This document shows, one piece after another, positions 7,054 through 12,069 of a DNA stretch of 12,069 nucleotides; the first letter of the stretch is position 1; every line of letters begins with the position of its first letter. The stretch comes from CALANV01 sp036381615. GTDB lineage: Bacteria; Pseudomonadota; Alphaproteobacteria; CACIAM-22H2. Position numbers and translations under genes: made by a program. Location of the stretch: positions 1 through 12,069 of the forward strand of contig DASVCL010000062.1 in assembly GCA_036381615.1 (NCBI GenBank), read 5' to 3'. Below the pieces are notes generated by a model. The model was not told the DNA's origin. It saw only the letters and a list, made by a program, of their open reading frames with translations, and searched no databases.

Positions 7054-7068
7054 GAGGTCTACCTCATG
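7051..7068. promoter_or_regulatory. Inverted repeat over the DUF4383-like gene's start
   Basis: CATGAGGT-CT-ACCTCATG is an 8+2+8 perfect inverted repeat. In the minus-strand mRNA the Shine-Dalgarno GAGGT and the AUG both fall within the arms, so the RNA hairpin could mask initiation. As DNA it could be a dimeric repressor site. Another hairpin, GGCGTCG-AAG-CGACGCC, lies at 7079-7095 in the same leader. Confidence 0.5.
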
Positions 7069-7078
7069 GCTTGCCGGA

Positions 7079-7095
7079 GGCGTCGAAGCGACGCC
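7079..7095. other. GC-rich hairpin in the divergent intergenic region
   Basis: GGCGTCG-AAG-CGACGCC, seven perfect base pairs, lies 26 bp upstream of the DUF4383-like gene's start in the 216-bp gap before the dehydrogenase. No convincing -35/-10 pair was found for either gene in this gap. Confidence 0.4.
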
Positions 7096-7269
7096 GCTTA
7101 CCGCGGTCAACGGTCGCCTTGCGCGCCCAGTTCCGTGGCGCCGCCCCGGTCGATCCCGGCTCTTCGGCCGGACGCGCCGGACGGAACCTGTCCCGCGTAC
7201 CGCCCGATATCCTTGACGGCGGCCCCTCGATCCTCCCGCCCACCGTCCACACAAGACCAGGGAGTTCCG

Positions 7270-8109
7270 ATGCCGAACGAGGTCGAACCTCTTTCCGCCG
7301 TTCGTATCCGTCCGCTCCTCGCCGGCCAGCGCGCGCTCGTGACCGGCGCCACGTCGGGGATCGGCCGCGCCATCGCGGTCGCGATGGCCGCCACCGGCGC
7401 CACAGTTGCCGTGAACTATCGGGGTAACCCGGCGGCAGGCGAGGCCGTCGTCGCAGAGATCACCCGCAGCGGCGGCAAGGCCTTCATCGTCAAGGCCGAC
7501 GTCAGCCGCGAAGCCGAGGTGGAGCAGATGTTCGCCGAGACGATCGAACGCCTCGGCACGCTCGACATCCTCGTCAGCAACGCCGGCCTCCAGCGCGACG
7601 CACCGTTCCCTGAAATGACCCTGGAACAATGGAACACCGTCATCGGCGTGAACCTGACGGGGCAGTTCCTGTGCGCTCGCGCCGCGGTTCGCGAGTTCCT
7701 GCGCCGCGGCGTCGATCCGCAGGTGTCGCGCGCTGCCGGCAAGATCATCTGCATCAGCTCGGTCCACGACGTGATCCCGTGGGCGGGGCACGTGAACTAC
7801 GCGGCCTCGAAGGGCGGCGTCATGCTGATGATGAAGAGCCTGGCCCAGGAAGTGGCGCGGCACCGGATCCGCGTGAACGGCATCTCACCGGGTGCAATCA
7901 AGACGCCGATCAACCGTGAAGCGTGGGCGACGCCCGAGGCCGAGGCGAAGCTGCTGGAGCTCATCCCCTACGGCCGCGTCGGCGCCGTCGAGGACGTCGC
8001 CACCGCCGCCGTCTGGCTTGCGTCCGACGAGGCCGACTACATCACCGGCGCGACGGTCTACGTCGATGGCGGCATGACGCTGTACCCGGGCTTCGAGGAC
8101 AACGGCTGA
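7270..8109 (+). CDS. Glucose 1-dehydrogenase-type SDR
   Basis: A 279-residue classical short-chain dehydrogenase. The cofactor motif TGATSGIG is at residues 25-32, NAG at 104-106, N128 lies in VNLTG, and the catalytic set is S164, Y177 and K181 (YAASK). The sequence follows the Bacillus glucose 1-dehydrogenase pattern unusually closely: SSVHDVIPWAG before the catalytic tyrosine, SPGAIKTPIN, and the C-terminus DGGMTLYPGF. That enzyme oxidises beta-D-glucose to glucono-1,5-lactone with NAD(P)+. The substrate here is inferred from those motifs, and another sugar or polyol is possible. The N-terminus is about 17 residues longer than the ~261-residue Bacillus enzyme. GGGAG five bases before the ATG supports this start. 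It converges on the TauE/SafE gene with only 10 nt between stops. Confidence 0.85.
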   Translation: MPNEVEPLSAVRIRPLLAGQRALVTGATSGIGRAIAVAMAATGATVAVNYRGNPAAGEAVVAEITRSGGKAFIVKADVSREAEVEQMFAETIERLGTLDILVSNAGLQRDAPFPEMTLEQWNTVIGVNLTGQFLCARAAVREFLRRGVDPQVSRAAGKIICISSVHDVIPWAGHVNYAASKGGVMLMMKSLAQEVARHRIRVNGISPGAIKTPINREAWATPEAEAKLLELIPYGRVGAVEDVATAAVWLASDEADYITGATVYVDGGMTLYPGFEDNG

Positions 8110-8119
8110 CCCACGCGCC

Positions 8120-8860
8120 TCAGGCAAGCCAACGCACAAGGTTCACGGCGCTTATCGCCAGAACGGTCAGGCCGACGAGCGCCATCAGCATCCGCGGCGG
8201 CAGACGGCGGCTGACATAGCCGGCGAGCGGGGCCGCGGCCGCTCCACCCAGGACGAGGCCGCCTACGATCCAGTGATAGACCAGGTCGAGCCGGAGCAAG
8301 AACACGGCCGAAATGCTGAGCGTGACGAAAAACTCGGCCGCACTGACGGAGCCGATGCTGTACCGGGGGCTGTCGCCGCGCGCGATCAGCGTCGAGGCGA
8401 CGATCGGCCCCCACCCGCCGCCTCCGACCGCGTCGAGAAACCCGCCGGCCGCCCCCAACGGCACCACGCCCTTGCGCGACACTTCGTGCCGCCGTCCCCG
8501 CCACACGCGCACGAAGATCAACAGCGCCATCGCCACGAGATAGGCCGTGACCAGTGGCCGCACGATGGCCTCGGGCAACTCGGTCAATACATAGGCGCCC
8601 AGCACGCCGCCGGCGATGCCCGCACCGGCGAGCCACCGGAACAAAACGCCGTCGATATTGCGGTGCCAGAGATGCGACAGCCCGGCGACCCCGGTCGTGG
8701 CGATCTCGGCCGTGTGCACGCTCGCGCTGGCGATGGCGGGCGGCACCCCGGTCGTCAGCAGAACCGACGTGCAGATCAGGCCGAACCCCATCCCGAGCGC
8801 ACCGTCGACGAGCTGCGCCACGAATCCGACCAGAACGTAGACGCCGAGCTCGAGCGGCAT
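8120..8860 (-). CDS. TauE/SafE family permease
   Basis: A 246-residue inner-membrane protein of the TauE/SafE (formerly DUF81) family, associated with export of sulfite, sulfoacetate and other small organic anions; the substrate here is unknown. It shows the typical two-half layout. The first half opens with GFVAQLVDGALGMGFGLI and has the SASVHTAEIATTGVAGLSH stretch at about residues 45-63. The second opens with a similar glycine-rich AAGGFLDAVGGGGWGPI near 137-153. About seven or eight hydrophobic helices are evident. The ATG at 8858-8860 precedes the first helix directly; no clear Shine-Dalgarno is present. It follows the FAD oxidoreductase on the same strand after a 104-nt gap and could be its partner, moving a substrate or product. 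That link is only positional. Confidence 0.9.
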   Translation of the reverse strand: MPLELGVYVLVGFVAQLVDGALGMGFGLICTSVLLTTGVPPAIASASVHTAEIATTGVAGLSHLWHRNIDGVLFRWLAGAGIAGGVLGAYVLTELPEAIVRPLVTAYLVAMALLIFVRVWRGRRHEVSRKGVVPLGAAGGFLDAVGGGGWGPIVASTLIARGDSPRYSIGSVSAAEFFVTLSISAVFLLRLDLVYHWIVGGLVLGGAAAAPLAGYVSRRLPPRMLMALVGLTVLAISAVNLVRWLA

Positions 8861-8964
8861 TCAAGAACCCAGGAACGTGCGGCGCGGCGGCCGATGGCGA
8901 GGCGCGCCCGTCGGTGGATTGTACACGGAACCACCCGCACGACCACCCCACGGCGGCCGCCGCC

Positions 8965-10089
8965 TCAGGCGCGGAACCGCGCGGGACTCAACGCCGTCGC
9001 GGTGACGCCAAGGTCGGCTACATCGGCCGGCAGTCCTTTGCCGTCGATCAGACAGGCCGCAATGTGCGCCATGGCAGGCGAGGTCTGAATGCCATAGCCG
9101 CCCTGGCCTGCAAGCCAGAAGAACCCATCGGCAGTCGGCTCGAATCCTGCGACGGGCGTCTTGTCCGCAACGAAGGAGCGCAAGCCCGCCCATTTCGCGG
9201 CGATCCGCGCGACGCGCAGCGTCGTCGCCTGTTCCAGCCGGTCGACCAGAACGGCGATGTCGAGTTCCTCCGGCTGCGCGTCGCACGGCTCGACAGGCGT
9301 CTCATCGGCCGGTGACGCCAGCAGGCGCCCGGCATCCGGCTTGAAATAGAACCGCTCGTCGACGTCGATGACCATCGGCCAGTCACGGAAATCCGCCGTC
9401 GGCGCATCGAAGGTGATCGCCGTCCGACGCTTCGGCACGAGGCCGATCGGTGCGATGCCGGCCAGCCGCGCGATCGCATCGGCCCACGCTCCCGCCGCGT
9501 TTACGACGATCGCTGCCGTATACGCCCCGGCACGGGTCTCGACCCGCCAATCGCGACCGATACGCGTCATGCCGAGCACTTCCGTGTCGGTGACGAGCCG
9601 TCCGCCGCGGGCGCGCAATCCCCTCAGAAAGCCGTGATGCAGCGCATGGACGTCGATGTCCATTGCCGCCGGCTCCAGGAACGCATCGGCGACATAGTCG
9701 GCCCGCAGCGCCGGAACGCGGGCGCGCGCCGCCTCGGCGCCGATCCTTTCGACCGACGGGACGAGCCGGCGCGCGGCTTCGAGCGCGGTCTCGAACGGCG
9801 CCCGTTGGTCGGCGCGGGCGACGACGAGCGACCCGCGCGGGGTGAGCAGCGGTGCCTCGGCGAATCCCGGCGCCGGCGCGGCCAGGAATGCCCGGCTTGC
9901 CTTCGTCAGCGCCCGAACGGTCTCATTGCCGTAGGTCTCGGTGAACAGCGCCGCCGACCGGCCGGTCGCATGATAGCCGGGCTGCGACTCGCGCTCGAGG
10001 ACGACCACGCGGCGCGTCGCGGACAGGATGTAGGCCGCCGACGCGCCCGCGATGCCGCCGCCGATGACGATGACGTCCGCGCGCTCCAC
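8965..10089 (-). CDS. FAD-dependent amino-acid dehydrogenase, DADH-like
   Basis: A 374-residue DAO-family flavoprotein. The FAD-binding dinucleotide fold is VIVIGGGIAGASAA (residues 6-19) with LERE at 31-34, followed by GYHATGRSAA. The C-terminal flavin contact is GQGGYGIQTS at 328-337. It aligns almost without gaps to Pseudomonas aeruginosa D-arginine dehydrogenase (375 aa, compared from memory), which oxidises D-amino acids to 2-oxo acids and ammonia, passing electrons to the respiratory chain. Conserved with it are Y53, R222, the FYFKPDAG tyrosine Y248, and R304 in WAGLRSF, the arginine that holds the substrate carboxylate. However, residue 87 is Ser where DADH has the Glu that binds the arginine side chain, and residue 48 is Leu instead of His. 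D-arginine is therefore an unlikely main substrate. The start is GTG at 10087-10089 (in-frame TGA at 10108-10110, no ATG). It lies 39 nt after ssb and may be read from its promoter. Confidence 0.88.
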   Translation of the reverse strand: MERADVIVIGGGIAGASAAYILSATRRVVVLERESQPGYHATGRSAALFTETYGNETVRALTKASRAFLAAPAPGFAEAPLLTPRGSLVVARADQRAPFETALEAARRLVPSVERIGAEAARARVPALRADYVADAFLEPAAMDIDVHALHHGFLRGLRARGGRLVTDTEVLGMTRIGRDWRVETRAGAYTAAIVVNAAGAWADAIARLAGIAPIGLVPKRRTAITFDAPTADFRDWPMVIDVDERFYFKPDAGRLLASPADETPVEPCDAQPEELDIAVLVDRLEQATTLRVARIAAKWAGLRSFVADKTPVAGFEPTADGFFWLAGQGGYGIQTSPAMAHIAACLIDGKGLPADVADLGVTATALSPARFRA

Positions 10090-10128
10090 CGGAACGATCG
10101 TTTGCGATCAGCCGGCGCGATATGGCCC

Positions 10129-10614
10129 TTAGAACGGGATGTCGTCGTCGAGCGGGCCGCGGCCGCCACCGCCGCTGCGCCCAGCGCCCGCACCGGCATA
10201 GCTCGGCTGCGGCGCCGGCTCGTCCATGCCACCGAATTCCTCGGCCGCACCCGCCCCGCCGCCACGACCGTCGAGCATGGTGAGCTCACCGCGGAACGGG
10301 CGGAGGACGATTTCGGTCGTGTAGCGCTCCTGGCCCGACTGATCGCTCCACTTGCGCGTCTCGAGCTGACCTTCGATGTAGACCTTCGCGCCCTTCTTCA
10401 GGTAGCGCTCGACGACGTCGACGAGCTTGTCGTTGTACACGACGACGCGATGCCACTCGGTCTTTTCCTTGCGTTCGCCAGAGGCTTTGTCGCGCCACGT
10501 CTCAGACGTCGCTATGGAGAGATTGGCGACCCGCCCGCCGTTCTGGAAGCTGCGGATCTCGGGATCGCGGCCCAGATTGCCGATGAGAATGACCTTGTTG
10601 ACGCTGCCGGCCAT
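10129..10614 (-). CDS. ssb: Single-stranded DNA-binding protein
   Basis: Coats and protects single-stranded DNA during replication, repair and recombination, and recruits partners through its C-terminal tip. The 161-residue protein has the OB fold over about residues 4-112 (VNKVILIGNLGRDPE, then KTEWHRVVVY and YIEGQLETRKW) with tryptophans W40, W54 and W89 matching the DNA-stacking positions of the E. coli protein. A Gly/Ala/Pro-rich linker follows, ending in the acidic tip DDDIPF. The ATG at 10612-10614 (MAGSVNKV) is preferred over an ATG 22 codons upstream because the family begins here and GAGGG lies 5 nt before it. It is divergent from uvrA, an arrangement found in many Proteobacteria including E. 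coli. A distal promoter overlapped by an SOS box and a proximal promoter are both visible. Confidence 0.97.
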   Translation of the reverse strand: MAGSVNKVILIGNLGRDPEIRSFQNGGRVANLSIATSETWRDKASGERKEKTEWHRVVVYNDKLVDVVERYLKKGAKVYIEGQLETRKWSDQSGQERYTTEIVLRPFRGELTMLDGRGGGAGAAEEFGGMDEPAPQPSYAGAGAGRSGGGGRGPLDDDIPF

Positions 10615-10651
10615 GACGTCCCTCGCTAAGTGACGCGACGATAAGGCGCGC

Positions 10652-10680
10652 ACTCTACAGGAGAAGCTACCCCCGACCAA
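10652..10680 (-). promoter_or_regulatory. Proximal ssb promoter candidate
   Basis: TTGGTC (10675-10680) and TAGAGT (10652-10657) on the minus strand are 17 bp apart, giving a leader of about 30 nt before the ssb ATG. No LexA box overlaps it, so it could provide constitutive expression. Matches are moderate: three of six and four of six. Confidence 0.4.
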
Positions 10681-10743
10681 TGCCTTCGTCTGCGATCGCC
10701 ACGGGTGTATGCCCGCGGGGCGCGTCGGCTGGCGGACCGACGC

Positions 10744-10777
10744 CGGGCCGCTCCTTCGGGGGTATCGAAGCGGCCCG
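10744..10777. other. Hairpin in the long ssb leader
   Basis: CGGGCCGCT (10744-10752) and AGCGGCCCG (10769-10777) are perfect complements around a 16-nt loop, in which TCG/CGA can pair further. It falls inside the transcript from the distal ssb promoter, upstream of the proximal one. No T-run follows on either strand, so a simple intrinsic terminator is unlikely. Confidence 0.45.
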
Positions 10778-10813
10778 ACGCCACGTTCGCTCGGATCTTC
10801 TCCGATCGCGCAT

Positions 10814-10828
10814 GTTCATGTTATGTTC
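10814..10828. promoter_or_regulatory. LexA (SOS) operator, GTTC-N7-GTTC
   Basis: GTTC at 10814-10817 and GTTC at 10825-10828, separated by exactly 7 bp (ATGTTAT), form a perfect match to the LexA box established for Alphaproteobacteria. It lies between the divergent ssb and uvrA genes, both classic SOS genes, and overlaps the -10 hexamer of the distal ssb promoter, the expected position for repression. Confidence 0.85.
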
Positions 10829-10848
10829 TCTTCCGACTCGGATGTCAA
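10820..10848 (-). promoter_or_regulatory. Distal, SOS-controlled ssb promoter
   Basis: On the minus strand TTGACA (10843-10848), a perfect -35, is followed after 17 bp by CATAAC (10820-10825; four of six). The -10 lies inside the LexA box. Transcription would begin near 10813, about 200 nt before the ssb ATG. The layout recalls E. coli ssb, which has a LexA-controlled distal promoter and constitutive ones nearer the gene. Confidence 0.65.
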
Positions 10849-10935
10849 GCGTCCCGTCACGATACCGCCATGGCATGCCGGAAAGGTCGGGCCGTCATGA
10901 TCACCGGCAGGGTCGCGTTCGCGGATCGTCATCCC

Positions 10936-10941
10936 TATATT
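10936..10941 (+). promoter_or_regulatory. Possible uvrA -10 element
   Basis: TATATT on the + strand, five of six matches to the -10 consensus, lies 47 nt before the uvrA ATG. No good -35 is found 17 bp upstream. A degenerate second LexA-like site, GTTC-N7-GTCA (10917-10931), lies just before it. Confidence 0.3.
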
Positions 10942-10988
10942 CGAGGTCTGGCGGACTGCCGTCTCCCTCCCTCACCACCACGAAATGC

Positions 10989-12069
10989 ATGCAGTCGAAA
11001 ATCGTCGTCCGCGGTGCGCGCGAGCATAACCTGAAGAACATCGACGTCGAGCTGCCGCGCGACAGCCTCGTCGTGCTAACCGGCGTCTCGGGTTCGGGCA
11101 AGTCGTCGCTTGCCTTCGACACCATCTATGCCGAGGGGCAGCGGCGCTATGTCGAAAGCCTGTCGGCCTATGCCCGGCAGTTCCTCGAGCTGATGCAGAA
11201 GCCGGACGTCGATTCGATCGAAGGCCTGTCGCCGGCCATCTCGATCGAACAGAAGACGACGTCGAAGAACCCGCGCTCGACCGTCGGCACCGTGACGGAG
11301 ATCTACGACTATCTCCGCCTGCTCTATGCCCGTATCGGTGTGCCCTATTCGCCGGCGACCGGCCTGCCGATCGAGAGCCAGACCGTCTCGCAGATGGTCG
11401 ACCGCGTGCTGGCGATGAAGGAAGGCACGCGCCTCTATCTGCTCGCGCCGATCATCCGCGGCCGCAAGGGCGAATACCGCAAGGAGCTGCAGGACCTGCA
11501 GAAGCGCGGCTTCCAGCGCGTGAAGGTCGACGGCAAGCTGTACGAGATCGACCAGGTGCCGGCGCTCAACAAGAAGCTCAAGCACGATATCGAGGTCGTC
11601 GTCGATCGCGTCGTCGTGCGGCCGGATCTCGGCAACCGCCTCGCCGACTCGATCGAAACGGCGTTGTCGCTCGCCGACGGCATCCTCTACGCCGAGAACG
11701 CGGATACCGGCGAGCGCACCGTGTTCTCCGCCAAGTTCGCCTGTCCCGTCTCCGGCTTCACGATCGACGAGATCGAGCCGCGCCTGTTCTCGTTCAACAA
11801 CCCGTTCGGCGCGTGTCCGACGTGCCATGGCTTCGGCAACATCATCGAGCTCGACATGGATCTGGTCGTCCCGGATTCGTCGAAGTCGATCAACCAGGGA
11901 GCGATCGAGCCCTGGAGCAAGCCCCACTACCGCGCCCAGCTTGCGGAACTGAAGCGCGCCGCGAAGAAGACGGACCTCCGCCTGGATGTTCCCTGGTCGG
12001 AGCTGTCCGAGGAGGAAAAACGGTTCGTCGTCGAAGGCGACGGCGACTTCGACGGCGTGCGCGGGTTCT
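10989..12069 (+). CDS. uvrA: Excinuclease ABC subunit A (N-terminal part)
   Basis: The damage-sensing ATPase of nucleotide excision repair, which loads UvrB onto lesions as a dimer. The first 360 residues are present; the gene runs off the window. The first ATP site begins with Walker A GVSGSGKSS at residues 32-40, followed by the RRYVESLSAYARQFL motif. LFSFNNPFGACPTC at 266-279 belongs to the first zinc-finger region. The opening KIVVRGAREHNLKNID is standard. The ATG at 10989-10991 is used because it gives this N-terminus; another ATG at 10985 is out of frame. No Shine-Dalgarno is evident. The first Cys pair reads CPVS (C252, S255) rather than CPxC, while C276 and C279 are intact. Transcribed away from ssb; the LexA box lies 160 bp upstream. 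Confidence 0.98.
   Translation, partial: MQSKIVVRGAREHNLKNIDVELPRDSLVVLTGVSGSGKSSLAFDTIYAEGQRRYVESLSAYARQFLELMQKPDVDSIEGLSPAISIEQKTTSKNPRSTVGTVTEIYDYLRLLYARIGVPYSPATGLPIESQTVSQMVDRVLAMKEGTRLYLLAPIIRGRKGEYRKELQDLQKRGFQRVKVDGKLYEIDQVPALNKKLKHDIEVVVDRVVVRPDLGNRLADSIETALSLADGILYAENADTGERTVFSAKFACPVSGFTIDEIEPRLFSFNNPFGACPTCHGFGNIIELDMDLVVPDSSKSINQGAIEPWSKPHYRAQLAELKRAAKKTDLRLDVPWSELSEEEKRFVVEGDGDFDGVRGF

Noticed and set aside
7054..7863. A long minus-strand extension of the DUF4383-like frame
   Set aside because: It lies antisense to the dehydrogenase and has low-complexity charged composition. The hydrophobic protein begins at 7053 with its own ribosome-binding site.
9634..10629. A 331-codon + frame opposite ssb and the oxidoreductase
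   Set aside because: Shadow of two well-supported minus-strand genes; Arg/Ala/Asp-rich with no recognisable domain.
11076..11927. A 283-codon minus frame inside uvrA
   Set aside because: Antisense of clearly recognisable UvrA sequence.

Overview
The window looks like chromosomal DNA from a GC-rich alphaproteobacterium, possibly Hyphomicrobiales; the order is an inference. The clues are a GTTC-N7-GTTC LexA box (the alphaproteobacterial SOS operator), a UvrA with the CPVSGF form of the first zinc finger, an SSB ending in DDDIPF, and the core genes uvrA, ssb, gyrA and coaD lying together.

Left part (1-2809): an accessory-looking region. A family 4 glycosyltransferase on + overlaps by ATGA the tail of a gene cut off by the window edge. 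Convergent to it is a SAM-dependent methyltransferase broken by a perfect 22-bp tandem duplication. To its right lies a short coding-like remnant interrupted by TGA. The region ends at tRNA-Lys(UUU), which has its own promoter and whose 3' end points into this disturbed segment.

Centre (2885-6440): gyrA and coaD on the minus strand, 14 nt apart and probably one transcript. GyrA starts at TTG and CoaD at GTG. A promoter with an internal dyad lies upstream of gyrA.

Right-centre (6533-10089): four metabolic or membrane genes between gyrA and ssb: a DUF4383-like membrane protein (-), a glucose 1-dehydrogenase-type SDR (+), a TauE/SafE permease (-) and a D-arginine-dehydrogenase-like FAD oxidoreductase (-). 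The last two lie downstream of ssb on the same strand and could be read from its promoters.

Right end (10129-12069): ssb (-) and the start of uvrA (+) are divergent. Their shared 374-bp intergenic region holds a perfect SOS box exactly over the -10 of a distal ssb promoter, a second proximal ssb promoter, and a hairpin in the distal leader. Both genes act in DNA repair, so shared LexA control makes sense.

No CRISPR array, transposase, integrase, phage gene or toxin-antitoxin pair was recognised, and nothing here makes a convincing undescribed multi-gene system. The points most worth a second look are the duplication-broken methyltransferase, the SOS-controlled ssb/uvrA region, the palindrome over the DUF4383 gene's start, and the oxidoreductase whose substrate residues differ from D-arginine dehydrogenase.
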